This document shows, in pieces, positions 1-10,294 of a stretch of DNA of 64,000 nucleotides. The position numbers and the translations under genes are program-made. The first letter of the stretch is position 1. Each line of letters opens with the position of its first letter. Source of the DNA: JBAXTE01 sp037130365 (GTDB lineage: Bacteria; Bacteroidota; Bacteroidia; Bacteroidales; WCHB1-69); NCBI GenBank assembly GCA_037130365.1, contig JBAXTE010000004.1, positions 1 through 64,000 on the forward strand, written 5' to 3'. Under the pieces are notes generated by a model, which was not told the DNA's origin, did not search any database, and saw only the letters and a list, made by a program, of their open reading frames with translations.

Positions 1-109
1 GTTAGAATGTTGTGTAATTTCTCGGTTTTTGTTAAGTGGTTAAATCTTTTGTTGTTTGGGTAACTTTCAAATCAGATCTGTTCCTTTTGTTCATTTGCAA
101 ATTAAATGG

Positions 110-2545
110 TTAAGAAAATTTGCGAATTCCAATTCTGTACAATAATCTTGTAATGTATGTTGTTTTCTTTTGATCGTACCCATAACCATAGTAGTAATAT
201 CCTTGCTTGTTAGTTGAATTATCATTTACTATATCATTAATAATGACAGCAGGTTTCTTCGCTGATTTGGCTTGCCAGTCTTTGAAAATTGACTTTACTA
301 AACTCTTATTTGATTGTTTAATTCTAACTATGAATATATTAATATCAGAATAATCCATAAGTATACTTGTGTCAGCAAATAAACTAATAGCGGGAGTGTC
401 AATTATCACAATTTCAAATTGTGTTTTTAAAATTGCAAACAATTCTTTGCATCGATTGCTTTCTAACAATTCAGCAGGATTGGGAGGCAAAGTTCCAGAA
501 TGAATTACAAAAAGATTATCGTTTTCAGAATGAGCAATAATTTCATCTAGCGTGGCACTTTTTGAAAGATAATCAGAGAGACCGAAAATTGGGATATTTT
601 CAATATTGAAATTTAAAATTTCATTTTTTCTCATATCAGCAGATATCACTAATGTTTTTTTATCTGATATAGCATAAGTATGAGCTAAATTTAAAGTTGT
701 AAACGTTTTTCCACTTTGGGGCATATCTGAAGCCAAAAGTAAAATGAAATTATTATCGCCTTGAGATATATAGTTAATATTCGTTCGTAATTTTCTAAGC
801 GCTTCAGAAACCATAGAACGAGGGTTATCGGTGATAATATTGTTGCTGTTTTCTGTAGAATGAGGTATAAACCCTATAACAGGAAAAGGAGAAGCATTTT
901 CAATTTCTTTTTCGGAAGAGAAGTGATCTAAAATAAATGAGGGACCAAAAATAATTAATAAAGCAGCAATTAATCCAATCATGGTAGAAATAGTATATGT
1001 TTTTGACATATCTTCTTTGATTTCTGTGATGCTATTATCTTTGCAAGGATCAATAATAAAACTATCCGAAACATTTGTTGCAGCGGTTATTTGAGCTTCA
1101 GCTCTGCGTTGGAGTAAAAAGATAAATAACTGGTTTTGCAAGTTGAATGTTCGCTCAAATCCAATTAAACTTCTTTGGTTAGTGGGAAGGATCGTAATTT
1201 TTGAGTTAATAGATGCTTCTTTTTTATTGAAATAATCAAGTGTTAAATTAATATTGTCAAGTTTGTTTATTACTAAGTCCAATATGTTTTTACGAGCTTG
1301 TAATATTTGACTGTTTATTTGAATCATGACGGGGTTTTTGTCTTTAGCCGTCGCTTTTAAATTGATTTTTTCATTGGTAAGAGTAATATAATTGTTGAGA
1401 AGTGTAAGCAATATTGGGTCATCACTACCCGCATTGCTGGGTAAAGCAATATCACTTGCATCCATATTTGTTTCAATTGCTTTTTTTATATTCAAATAGT
1501 ATTTTTTTAATATTTCAAGATTAGATTTTTGACCATCAATGTTGTAAAATGAACTGAAAACATTTTCTGATTCTTTGCCAAGATCTAAAAAACGATTATT
1601 GATTTTATAGCTTTCTAAGTTACTTTCTGAAGAGGATAAATCTAATTTTATAGATGAAAGTTCGCTGTCGATAAACTGAATCGTTTTTATAGCAACTTCA
1701 TTTTTTCGTTTAAGATCAAATTTAATATATTCTTGCGCAAGAGAATTAATAATGTTTTTTAATCGAATCGGGTTAGCTTCAATAAATTTTATAATCAACA
1801 CAGACGAATTTTCACTTGATGGTTTTATTGAAATTGATTTTGAGTAGTTTTTGGCTAAGTTATCTAAATTGTTAAATTTAAATTTAAATTTTCTACCTTC
1901 ATCATCCTTTGAAATTGATTTGTTTCCAATAACAAATTTAAAATTAGCATTAGAAATTGTGTCACCAAAGTTATATGTTTTATCAAAATTGATTTTTGTT
2001 TTTGAAATTTCACCTGATTTATCAGTCCAATATTCATTGTTTAAGTAGGAAAATAATGAAGCACTTTGGTCACATTTGATTTTGAATTCTTTATTACTTA
2101 TAATTTCAATATTAAAAAAAGCATCAACAGGGAAAATTGATGTAGAGTCAAAATTGACAATGAAGGGTGCGTTATTGTATAAATCTACAGTTGTCATTTT
2201 TTTTATTTGAAAGAATGAAACTCGCCAATCTGTGTTTTTAATAGCGTTTTTTATCATTTCAGTCGATTTGAGCAACTCTTGTTCATTGTCGATAGAAGAT
2301 GCAATGTTTCCTTTTTGAATGCCAATTAGGCTTTGAACATCAAGTGGGTTTTTCATTGTTCGATCCTCTAAAAACAAACTCACTTTTCCTTCATAGGTAA
2401 TGTTAGCAGTTTTTAAATGATACCACCCAATTATTGTAGTTATAAAGATACAAATTAATAGAATAGGCCATTTTACTCTAATTTGCGAAAATAGAAATCT
2501 AAAATCTATTTCACCCTGATTATTTGAGTTTGTTGCGCTTTTCAT
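110..2545 (-). CDS. Wzc-like polysaccharide co-polymerase with BY-kinase domain
   Basis: An 811-residue inner-membrane protein that would control chain length and export of a capsule or exopolysaccharide. The N-terminus has a membrane segment near residues 29-47, followed by a Wzz-type periplasmic domain with coiled coil around 280-330. A second membrane segment lies near 515-540. The cytoplasmic C-terminus is a bacterial tyrosine kinase: Walker A near 603-612 (DMPQSGKT), an A' motif (VISADMRK), Walker B near 711-717 (IVIIDTP), and a tyrosine-rich tail near 780-790 (GYYYYGYGY), the usual autophosphorylation site. It starts 8 bases after the Wza-like gene, so the two form one operon. Membrane part and kinase are fused, as in proteobacterial Wzc. 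Family assignment is firm; the polymer is unknown. Confidence 0.93.
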   Translation of the reverse strand: MKSATNSNNQGEIDFRFLFSQIRVKWPILLICIFITTIIGWYHLKTANITYEGKVSLFLEDRTMKNPLDVQSLIGIQKGNIASSIDNEQELLKSTEMIKNAIKNTDWRVSFFQIKKMTTVDLYNNAPFIVNFDSTSIFPVDAFFNIEIISNKEFKIKCDQSASLFSYLNNEYWTDKSGEISKTKINFDKTYNFGDTISNANFKFVIGNKSISKDDEGRKFKFKFNNLDNLAKNYSKSISIKPSSENSSVLIIKFIEANPIRLKNIINSLAQEYIKFDLKRKNEVAIKTIQFIDSELSSIKLDLSSSESNLESYKINNRFLDLGKESENVFSSFYNIDGQKSNLEILKKYYLNIKKAIETNMDASDIALPSNAGSDDPILLTLLNNYITLTNEKINLKATAKDKNPVMIQINSQILQARKNILDLVINKLDNINLTLDYFNKKEASINSKITILPTNQRSLIGFERTFNLQNQLFIFLLQRRAEAQITAATNVSDSFIIDPCKDNSITEIKEDMSKTYTISTMIGLIAALLIIFGPSFILDHFSSEKEIENASPFPVIGFIPHSTENSNNIITDNPRSMVSEALRKLRTNINYISQGDNNFILLLASDMPQSGKTFTTLNLAHTYAISDKKTLVISADMRKNEILNFNIENIPIFGLSDYLSKSATLDEIIAHSENDNLFVIHSGTLPPNPAELLESNRCKELFAILKTQFEIVIIDTPAISLFADTSILMDYSDINIFIVRIKQSNKSLVKSIFKDWQAKSAKKPAVIINDIVNDNSTNKQGYYYYGYGYDQKKTTYITRLLYRIGIRKFS

Positions 2546-2553
2546 CGTTTAAT

Positions 2554-3405
2554 TTATTTCAAGTTATTGATAATGAGTAGAGCAACAGTTATTGTTGACA
2601 ATATAAGTCCATATGGAGCATTGGTAAATCCATATTGTTTTACTTTTAGTGGTTCAAAATAAATTTGATCGTGAGGTTTTAAGTAATAGTAGTCGGATTT
2701 TGTAATTTCTTGTTTAGTGAGATCTATTCTTTGAATACTTAATTCGCCATTTGATAATAATCGTGTTATGACTACATTCTTTTTATTTGCAAAATCAGTA
2801 GGTCTGGCTGCCGCAACAGCATCAAAAATTGTAACACGAGTGTTGTAAAAGGAAAATGTTCCAGGATTTGAGACTTCTCCAAAAACACAAACTTTAAAAC
2901 TAATAAGTCGAATATTTACAACAGCATCATCAATATACTCTTTTAATTTTTCACTAATCATGTTCTTCGTGTCTGATAATGTTTTTCCTAGAACAAGAAG
3001 GGAGTCAAGGTAAGGAAGTTTTAAATAACCGTTAATTCCTACCTCAAACCCTTTTAAATATAAACTCTGCTCGTTTTCAATACCACCATAATCTTTATCT
3101 CTTGGGTCAAAGAACTGTCTGGTCTTTTCGTTTAATGAATTTACTTTGATGTATAACAAATCTAGAGGTTGTATTGTGTATTCAGTCTCATTTGTTTTAA
3201 CAGTTATGGAATCTTGATTTATTGCTTGAAAATATTTGACTTGTTTTGAGCTTATGCAACTTGAAAAAAAACAAATCAACAAAGGGATAATTATTAAGAA
3301 TATTGTTTTCGTAAGTGTGAATTGTTTTGAAGACCTTTTGTTATGATTAGCGTCAAAAAAACTTATTGGAAATGAGACATTGAATATTCTATTATTATTT
3401 GTCAT
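2554..3405 (-). CDS. Wza-like polysaccharide export outer-membrane lipoprotein
   Basis: A 283-residue polysaccharide export protein (Poly_export/SLBB family) that would form the outer-membrane exit channel partnering the Wzc-like kinase downstream. A lipobox ends at Cys50 (FFSSC), giving an unusually long pre-sequence. The export domain follows (QPLDLLYIKVNSLNEKTRQFF), then an SLBB-like region (GEVSNPGTFSFYN). A hydrophobic helix ends the protein, as is common in Bacteroidota homologues. A longer frame would begin at a TTG 14 codons upstream, but that TTG is the end of the TATCTTTG promoter box, so the ATG was chosen. Function is known from the family; the substrate is not shown. Confidence 0.9.
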   Translation of the reverse strand: MTNNNRIFNVSFPISFFDANHNKRSSKQFTLTKTIFLIIIPLLICFFSSCISSKQVKYFQAINQDSITVKTNETEYTIQPLDLLYIKVNSLNEKTRQFFDPRDKDYGGIENEQSLYLKGFEVGINGYLKLPYLDSLLVLGKTLSDTKNMISEKLKEYIDDAVVNIRLISFKVCVFGEVSNPGTFSFYNTRVTIFDAVAAARPTDFANKKNVVITRLLSNGELSIQRIDLTKQEITKSDYYYLKPHDQIYFEPLKVKQYGFTNAPYGLILSTITVALLIINNLK

Positions 3406-3444
3406 TAAATAAACGTTTTTAGTAAAAATTATATTATTCTTATG

Positions 3445-3475
3445 CAAAGATAAGTTTTAATGATAAAAAAAACAA
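3445..3475 (-). promoter_or_regulatory. Bacteroidota promoter for the wza-wzc pair
   Basis: On the minus strand TATCTTTG lies at 3452-3445, matching the TAnnTTTG -7 consensus. A TTG lies 20 bases upstream at 3475-3473. The predicted leader to the ATG at 3405 is about 30 bases. Confidence 0.65.
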
Positions 3476-3510
3476 TTTATAGTCATTAATGTAAATTTTT
3501 TTTTTGAAAA

Positions 3511-3542
3511 TTTGGGAAACATGTTTTTTTATTGTATTTTTG
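3511..3542 (+). promoter_or_regulatory. Promoter for the OmpA-family gene
   Basis: TTTG (3511-3514), a 20-base spacer and TATTTTTG (3535-3542) fit the Bacteroidota -33/-7 pattern. The leader to the ATG at 3629 would be about 80 bases. The TTG start of the longer open frame is part of this -33 element. Confidence 0.6.
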
Positions 3543-3628
3543 TATTCTTTACAAAATCATTTTTGTTTTATTTTTATGCTTCAAATGTATATATTTATAA
3601 TAATTGTTTTAAATTGAAACTAGAAAAA

Positions 3629-5641
3629 ATGAGATATAACATTAAGTTACTTTTTTTTGTTGCAATATTTTCAAATACCTTGATGATGTCTGCGCAAAAG
3701 GATACTTTAAAAGACCCCATAAAAGGGATGTTAAAAGACACCATTAAAGGGTCAATTGATACGATTAATACAATTAAGTATAATCGATGGTCTATATATG
3801 GGTATATAGGTTTGTCTCAAATTTATGGAGACATTGTTCCAGAATACAAATATTCTCCAATTACATCGTATAATGGTGTTTTGTCTAAGGATTTGTTTGT
3901 TGGGATTAGCTGGCAATGGACGAAGTTATTTAGCGTTGAAGGTCGATTTGAATTAGCAAATTTAGCCTCATATCGATATAAATCTCCAGAGGCAATTAAT
4001 TCTGACAGTTTGAGATTCCAATCAAATTTTTTCCATTATGAAGTTTCTACATCTTTTAGCTTTTCTAATTGGTTTTGGCCTAATATTAAAAATAGAAAAT
4101 GGAACTCATATTTGATTTTAGGGGTTGGGTTTACTCATTATCGTTCTGCTTCATATTTTTTGAACAAAAATAAATTCGATAAATTATTTGAATATTATGG
4201 GTATGAAAAAATTGATGATTATACCTTGAAAAAAGCAAGTAGACAAATTGTTCCATCTGCTACTATTGGAATTGGTTTAAAATATAGAATTTCAAAGCAC
4301 TTTGATGTTGGTGTAGAAATCGTTCAAACTAGTGTATATAATGATAGGTTAGATGCATATGTTCGCGTTTTATCTGAGCGAGATAAATTTGGACACACAT
4401 CAATTGGTTTAATTTACCACTTTGAAAGAAATGATAGGACATTGGTTTGGGATTTCCCTTCTGAATATAATCAATTAATATCTAGAATTGACACTGTGAT
4501 GAAAAATCAACTTTGTGATTGTCCAATTATTAAAACAACTGTTAATACCATAGATTCAATTACCAAGGAATACACAATAATAAATAATAGAACGGATAGT
4601 ATTTTTGTAATTCTTGAAAAAGAACGAGGTCCAGATACAGATAATGATAAAATTCCAGATTATCGCGATCTAGAGCCAAATAGTGCTATTGGTGCTTGGG
4701 TTGATTCAAAGGGTATAACTATAAAATCACCCGAAATATTACCTATTAGCAATTTAAAAGTAAAGGGTCAGACCAATGCGTCTAAGAAAGCATATGATTC
4801 ATTAGTGATGGTAGTAAATCATCTAAAAATGATTATTGACACCCTGGTCCGTTATCGAGAATTGGAAAGAGGCCCTGACTTAGACAATGATAAAGTACCT
4901 GATTATCGCGATTCAGAGCCAAATAGCCCTTTAGGATCCGTGGTTAATGCATTGGGAGTGGCAATTTTATTACCAAATGATATTCATAACTCTATTAATT
5001 CACCCAATTATTTAGAACCAAGAATGGTGGTGATTAAAGGTGTAATACAAAATGAGGATAAAGTCCCTATTGAAGCTCAAGTTGATGTTGTTGATAAAGC
5101 TAAAAATGATATTGTTGCTTCATTCGAAACCAATACTCTTTCTGGAAAATATGTGATTTCATTGCCTGCGGGAAGGGAATACAGCTTTGTGGTAAAGGCT
5201 AAAGGGTACGCATTTTACTCTGAAACAATAGTTATAAGTGATACAACAAAGGCAAAAGTGATGGAAAAAGGTATTTCAATGATTAAACTTGAAGCCGGAA
5301 AAAGAATAGTTCTTAGGAATATTTTCTATGATTTTAATAAATCAACTCTTCGTCCTGAATCGAATGTTGAGTTGGCTAACTTGCTCGATTTGTTAAATAC
5401 TAATCCAACATTGAAAATTGAAATTTCAGGACATACTGACAATATTGGATCAGCTAAATACAACAAGAAATTATCTGAATCGAGGGCTCAAAGTGTGGTA
5501 ACTTATCTTATTCAAAAAGGAATTACGAAAGAGCGTCTTGTCTCTGCAGGGTATGGTTTTGATCAACCAATTGCGCCGAATGAAACGGATGAAGGTCGGC
5601 AACTAAATAGAAGAACAGAGTTTAAGATTTTAAATAATTAA
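3629..5641 (+). CDS. OmpA-family outer-membrane protein with two calcium-type repeats
   Basis: A 670-residue envelope protein. A signal peptide (MRYNIKLLFFVAIFSNTLMM) is followed by an outer-membrane barrel-like region to about residue 270. Two near-identical thrombospondin type 3-like Asp-rich repeats follow (DTDNDKIPDYRD and DLDNDKVPDYRD) about 80 residues apart. Next comes a carboxypeptidase-regulatory-like fold (about 465-555), then a C-terminal OmpA peptidoglycan-binding domain with FDFNKSTLRPES-like and SGHTDNIGSAKYN motifs. The ATG at 3629 was preferred over a TTG at 3512 because it begins the signal peptide and has an A-rich leader. It likely anchors the outer membrane to peptidoglycan. 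It resembles T9SS-associated OmpA proteins but lacks the WD40 part of PorE. Confidence 0.85.
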   Translation: MRYNIKLLFFVAIFSNTLMMSAQKDTLKDPIKGMLKDTIKGSIDTINTIKYNRWSIYGYIGLSQIYGDIVPEYKYSPITSYNGVLSKDLFVGISWQWTKLFSVEGRFELANLASYRYKSPEAINSDSLRFQSNFFHYEVSTSFSFSNWFWPNIKNRKWNSYLILGVGFTHYRSASYFLNKNKFDKLFEYYGYEKIDDYTLKKASRQIVPSATIGIGLKYRISKHFDVGVEIVQTSVYNDRLDAYVRVLSERDKFGHTSIGLIYHFERNDRTLVWDFPSEYNQLISRIDTVMKNQLCDCPIIKTTVNTIDSITKEYTIINNRTDSIFVILEKERGPDTDNDKIPDYRDLEPNSAIGAWVDSKGITIKSPEILPISNLKVKGQTNASKKAYDSLVMVVNHLKMIIDTLVRYRELERGPDLDNDKVPDYRDSEPNSPLGSVVNALGVAILLPNDIHNSINSPNYLEPRMVVIKGVIQNEDKVPIEAQVDVVDKAKNDIVASFETNTLSGKYVISLPAGREYSFVVKAKGYAFYSETIVISDTTKAKVMEKGISMIKLEAGKRIVLRNIFYDFNKSTLRPESNVELANLLDLLNTNPTLKIEISGHTDNIGSAKYNKKLSESRAQSVVTYLIQKGITKERLVSAGYGFDQPIAPNETDEGRQLNRRTEFKILNN

Positions 5642-5951
5642 TTTGTTTGACTTATTTTGTCCTTTCTTTGTCATGTATTTTGAATGTTCAAGGTGAATAT
5701 ATTTTATTTATTCAGAGATTAAATTTAATTGTGCTTTAATTATGTAGGCAATATTGATTAAACACAATTTGAAAAAATCACTATTTAATAATTCATCTAG
5801 CATTATCTTGATAACGAGTTCACAACATTCAAGATTTCAAAAACACATGGGCATATTTGAAATAACAAATAACTCTTAACTTTAGTATCTTATACCAAAT
5901 CTTGATATAAAATAGCCCAAAGATATTTTATACCCTAGATTTTGTTAAATG

Positions 5952-6016
5952 CCGCTCGTAGATATAAATAGGTCATTGAACGTTTGAGAAATGGACTATA
6001 TTATATCTAGAAGCGG
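5952..6016. terminator. Imperfect hairpin between convergent genes
   Basis: The 468-base gap between the OmpA-family gene and the YfcC gene holds no gene. Near its YfcC end an arm at 5952-5971 (CCGCTCGTAGATATAAATAG) pairs imperfectly with 5996-6016. It could terminate both convergent genes but has no clear T-tract. Nothing else was recognised in 5642-6109. Confidence 0.3.
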
Positions 6017-6109
6017 TGTTATTAAGTTATAGAGTGAAGTATGCGCCAAAATTTATCATTGAAAAATAAATATTTTAGCACATATTTGGAAAATCAGAAT
6101 TTCGAAATC

Positions 6110-7726
6110 TTAAAAATTTGGCAAATTCATAGTTACAGTTGGAATTAACAGCAACCAACCCAAAATCACTAATATTAGAATAAATGGGAATGCCCATTTA
6201 AACCATTTGCCAAAAGGAATCCGTGCAATCTCTAGCACTCCAATTAATACTCCCGAGGTAGGCGTAATTAAGTTTGTAAACCCATCCCCAATATGAAAAG
6301 CGGTAACAGTAGCCTGACGCGAAAGACCTACCATATCTGAAATATCAGATAAAATTGGCATAATTAGCGCCGCTTTTGCTGTTCCTGAAGTGATAATCAT
6401 ATTTAAAAATGATTGAAAAGCATACATCATCGATAACGTTGTAATTTTTCCGAAACCCGAAATTGAATTTCCAATACCATAAAGAATCGTATCTATCACA
6501 CGACCATCTTCTAAAATCACAATAATTCCACCGGCAAGACCAACCACTAAAGCAGCACTTAATATATCTTTTGCCCCGACAATAAATAATTTCACAATAT
6601 CGTTAGGAGATTTATTCATTGATACACCAGAAACAATTCCCATAACCAAAAACAAAGATGCAATTTCAAGCAATTCCCAACCAAAAACAACAACTCCTCC
6701 AACTAAAAACACAATGGTGAATAAGAGGATATTAAGAATGTAATATTGGGTTCCTTTTTGCAACGAAAAAATCCCAAATACAAGGAATAATAGAGTTGTA
6801 CAAGAAAGGAAAACCAGTGGACTGAAATTATTATTTACCACAGAAAGTGAAGCATTTATCGTAAAGTACAAAAATACGAAACTGAGTAATCCAAAAGAAA
6901 TCCATGCACGTTTTGTGCTTTTTTGAATTTCAACCGTTTGATTTTCGCTTATATGTTTTCTCCAATATCCATCTTCATTATAAACAAGAGATTTTGTTGG
7001 ATTTTTCTTGATTTTATTTGCATAAATCAAAACATATCCAATACCTACAATATTAATAATTACCCACATAATAAATCGATATTCGATGCCAGAAAACATA
7101 GGTACACTCGCTATTTGTTGAGCAATTCCTAGAGTAAATGGATTAAGCATGCATCCTGCAAAACCAAGTCCAGCACCAATAAAGCACATACAAACACCCA
7201 CAATTGAATCAAATCCCATAGAAATTGACAGGGGTACAAAAATGATAATAAAGGCAATCGTCTCTTCGCTCATGCCAAAAACAGCTCCAAAAAAGCTAAA
7301 CATAAGCATAATTGAAGCAATAATAATATTGTGAATACCGAGCTTTCTAACAGGCCCATACCTTTCTAACTTTGATGATCTTCGAATAAAAGAGTGAATT
7401 CCAGCATCAATAGCTTTACTCTCGTTCATAATCCAAAAAGCACCGCCAAGTATTAAAATAAAAACTATAATTTGCGGAGATCGAATAAATCCTTTATAAA
7501 ACGATGAAAATACTTGCCATGTTTGAGGCTGCTGATCAACTTGTTGATATGAACCAGGGACAATTACCGTTTTTTTAGAAGACTCGTTTAATTCACGTTT
7601 AAATTGTCCCGCAGGCATAAACCATGTTGCAATAGAAGCAAGAATTATTACCGAAAAGATGATGACGTACGTGTGTGGAAAAGTGCGATTTTTGAACATA
7701 AAGCCGAATTTATTATTAATAGACAT
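6110..7726 (-). CDS. YfcC/DcuC-family membrane carrier
   Basis: A 538-residue integral membrane protein with about a dozen hydrophobic segments. It carries the family opening (FPHTYVIIFSVIILASIATWFMPAG) and the paired re-entrant-like segments with Gly/Ser/Thr-rich signatures (SFFGAVFGMSEETIAF; MIITSGTAKAALIMPILSD). The family (PF03606) contains C4-dicarboxylate, short-chain fatty acid and basic amino acid carriers, so the substrate cannot be stated. The first codon of the longest frame is a TTG directly before ATG 7726. A third candidate ATG at 7699 (MFKNRTFPHTY) fits many homologues. It is a single gene, divergent from the DUF2339 gene. Confidence 0.85.
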   Translation of the reverse strand: MSINNKFGFMFKNRTFPHTYVIIFSVIILASIATWFMPAGQFKRELNESSKKTVIVPGSYQQVDQQPQTWQVFSSFYKGFIRSPQIIVFILILGGAFWIMNESKAIDAGIHSFIRRSSKLERYGPVRKLGIHNIIIASIMLMFSFFGAVFGMSEETIAFIIIFVPLSISMGFDSIVGVCMCFIGAGLGFAGCMLNPFTLGIAQQIASVPMFSGIEYRFIMWVIINIVGIGYVLIYANKIKKNPTKSLVYNEDGYWRKHISENQTVEIQKSTKRAWISFGLLSFVFLYFTINASLSVVNNNFSPLVFLSCTTLLFLVFGIFSLQKGTQYYILNILLFTIVFLVGGVVVFGWELLEIASLFLVMGIVSGVSMNKSPNDIVKLFIVGAKDILSAALVVGLAGGIIVILEDGRVIDTILYGIGNSISGFGKITTLSMMYAFQSFLNMIITSGTAKAALIMPILSDISDMVGLSRQATVTAFHIGDGFTNLITPTSGVLIGVLEIARIPFGKWFKWAFPFILILVILGWLLLIPTVTMNLPNF

Positions 7727-7870
7727 CAAACTTATGGAATTTTTACAAAAAAATCAAAAAAAAATTCGTTCTATTCGGAACTTAGAACAAATTCATGGGA
7801 CGTTCTCTGATTTTATGTTATGATTTATTAGTTTTAAGTTATCTTTAGACCTTAATTCATAACTAGTTGT

Positions 7871-7902
7871 TTTGTCTCTTGATTCATTTTTTCATATATT
7901 TG
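7871..7902 (+). promoter_or_regulatory. Promoter for the DUF2339 gene
   Basis: TTTG (7871-7874), 20 bases, then TATATTTG (7895-7902). The leader to the ATG at 7955 is about 45 bases. Confidence 0.65.
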
Positions 7903-7954
7903 CTAAAATATCAACCTTGAATTTGATAGTATTATTTATTAATAATCCTTTATT

Positions 7955-10294
7955 ATGGCTGAGAACATTGACAAAATAGATCTACTAATTGATAAAATTG
8001 AATTTTTAAAGAAAAGGCATGAACTCTTCTCACAGGAAATCAATGAACTGTATCAAGAGATATTGCGGATTAAAAAATCGCCAAGCCAAGAAGTAAATAA
8101 AGATGCAATCAATCAAGCTCCTACAACTAAAACTGAAGTTACACCGCTTGTCACTGAGCCTAAACCAGTTGATTTAACTTTACCTAATCCTACAAAATTC
8201 ACTCCACCAAAACCAAATATTCCTCTAAAATCTAACGTAGAAAAATTTATTGGCGAAAATTTAATCAACAAAATTGGCATCGCAATTACTGTAATTGGTG
8301 TTGGAATTGGAGCAAAATATTCAATTGAACATCAATTAATCAGTCCATTAACTCGAATTATTTTAGGGTATGTCATGGGATTGCTTCTATTGGGTGTTGG
8401 ATTAAAATTAAAGAAGAACTACGAAAACTATAGCGCAGTTTTGGTCAGTGGTGCCATTGCAATTATGTATTTTATGACTTTTTCGGCATATAGTTTTTAT
8501 AATTTATTTCCTCAAAGTATTGCGTTTGCAATTATGGTCATTTTAACGGTATTTACAGTTGTAACTGCGATAAAATATAATATGCAGGTAATTGCTCATA
8601 TCGGTCTGGTGGGAGCTTACGCGGTTCCATTTCTACTTAGCGATGGCTCTGGAAAAGTAGTCGTTTTGTTCAGTTATATGGCAATTATCAATATTGGTAT
8701 TCTTTTTATTGCGATTAAAAAGTATTGGAAACCATTGTATTACTCCTCTTTTATTCTTACATGGTTAATTTTTATAGCTTGGTTTGCCTCAAAATTTATA
8801 TCTTCAGAACATTCTATAATTGCATTACTGTTTTTATCCATATTCTTTGTAACTTTTTATCTGATATTTATCTCCTATAAACTTATCCGAAAAGAGAAAT
8901 TTAACATCGGTGATATTCTTCTTTTGTTGATAAATTCTACAATCTTTTACAGCTATGGGTATTTCATATTAAGCAGTCATTCGTTAGGAGTACAATTATT
9001 AGGTGTGTTTACATTAGGTAATGCGCTGATTCATGCATTAGTAAGTTTATTATTCTATTTTAAAAAACTTACAGATCGAAATTTATTCTATTTTGTTGCC
9101 GGATTAGTCCTTGTATTTTTAACTATCGCAATTCCAGTTCAATTCGATGGAAATTGGGTAACGGTTATGTGGGCATTTGAAGCCGCACTATTATTCTGGA
9201 TTGGCAGATCTAAAAAAGTTTCAGCTTATGAATTATTATCATATCCACTAATCATACTTGCCTTTTTCAGCATCATTCAAGATTGGTTAACACTCTACAG
9301 CCATAGTTCGCTGGAATCTTCAACAACTGATTTACCATTACTAAATATCCGTTTTCTGAATTCCATTTTGTGTATTACAGCTTTTGTGATTATCAGTTTC
9401 TTTAATCGACAAAAAAAATATCTTACCGAAACTTCTTCTTTAAAAGTAATGCAATCAATTATGAATTATGTAATTCCAATTATTACATTAACTGTGATTT
9501 ACTTTGCCATTCGTATGGAAATTTCAACATATTGGTATCAACAATATATTGACTCAAAAACATTGATCTTTACAAATAATCAAACAATTTCAGATACAGA
9601 ATATAACAGCAATTTTCTTTACTTTAAATCTATTTGGGTTTTAAATTACTCCATTTTATTTATATCAATTATGCTTTTTACTAACCTTAAAAAGGTAAAT
9701 AATAAAATTTTCGGATACATTACCATGGGGTTGGCTATGTTTATGGTGTTTATATTTCTTACTCAAGGATTATATGTTTTTAGTGAACTTAGAGATAAAT
9801 TCATTCATCAATCTTTAGATAACTACAATACAATCAACTTATTTCACACAGGGCTGCGCTATCTTTCCTTTTCCCTATTAGGAGTAATGCTTTCATTAAT
9901 TTATAGCCATTTTAAACAAGAATTTTTCCAACCAGTTCATTCAGCTATCGTTGCATCATTTGATTTTTTAATCTACTTTTCCTTATTATGGATTGCGAGT
10001 AGTGAGCTAATTTCTTGGTTGGATACATTTGAATATTCGCAATCTTATAAGCTCGGACTAAGTATATTGTGGGGAATTTATGCATTGATGTTGATAATGA
10101 TTGGCATTTGGAAAAAGAAAAAATATCTTAGAATTGAAGCCATTGTCCTTTTTGGGCTAACACTAATCAAACTTTTTGTATACGATATTTCATATCTTGA
10201 TACCATTTCAAAAACAATTGTATTTGTTTCTTTAGGAATATTGCTTCTAATTATTTCGTTCCTTTATAACAAATACAAAAATCTGATTAGTTAG
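7955..10294 (+). CDS. DUF2339 multi-pass membrane protein
   Basis: A 779-residue protein. The first 40 residues are a predicted coiled coil, followed by a Pro/Lys-rich linker to about residue 90. From residue 95 there are roughly 20 or more hydrophobic helices. The signature at the start of the membrane part (FIGENLINKIGIAITVIGVG) is characteristic of DUF2339 (PF10101). Biochemical role is not established for the family. It is transcribed alone from its own promoter, and its stop codon overlaps the first copy of a 12-base direct repeat flanking the hairpin element at 10288-10467. Confidence 0.85.
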   Translation: MAENIDKIDLLIDKIEFLKKRHELFSQEINELYQEILRIKKSPSQEVNKDAINQAPTTKTEVTPLVTEPKPVDLTLPNPTKFTPPKPNIPLKSNVEKFIGENLINKIGIAITVIGVGIGAKYSIEHQLISPLTRIILGYVMGLLLLGVGLKLKKNYENYSAVLVSGAIAIMYFMTFSAYSFYNLFPQSIAFAIMVILTVFTVVTAIKYNMQVIAHIGLVGAYAVPFLLSDGSGKVVVLFSYMAIINIGILFIAIKKYWKPLYYSSFILTWLIFIAWFASKFISSEHSIIALLFLSIFFVTFYLIFISYKLIRKEKFNIGDILLLLINSTIFYSYGYFILSSHSLGVQLLGVFTLGNALIHALVSLLFYFKKLTDRNLFYFVAGLVLVFLTIAIPVQFDGNWVTVMWAFEAALLFWIGRSKKVSAYELLSYPLIILAFFSIIQDWLTLYSHSSLESSTTDLPLLNIRFLNSILCITAFVIISFFNRQKKYLTETSSLKVMQSIMNYVIPIITLTVIYFAIRMEISTYWYQQYIDSKTLIFTNNQTISDTEYNSNFLYFKSIWVLNYSILFISIMLFTNLKKVNNKIFGYITMGLAMFMVFIFLTQGLYVFSELRDKFIHQSLDNYNTINLFHTGLRYLSFSLLGVMLSLIYSHFKQEFFQPVHSAIVASFDFLIYFSLLWIASSELISWLDTFEYSQSYKLGLSILWGIYALMLIMIGIWKKKKYLRIEAIVLFGLTLIKLFVYDISYLDTISKTIVFVSLGILLLIISFLYNKYKNLIS

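Noticed and set aside
1..109. Start of another gene at the left edge on the minus strand
   Set aside because: The only ATG frame there stops after 20 codons; the next gene of the operon, if any, lies outside the window.
3406..3447. TTG start of the Wza-like protein 14 codons upstream
   Set aside because: That TTG is part of the TATCTTTG promoter box and would require translation from before the transcription start.
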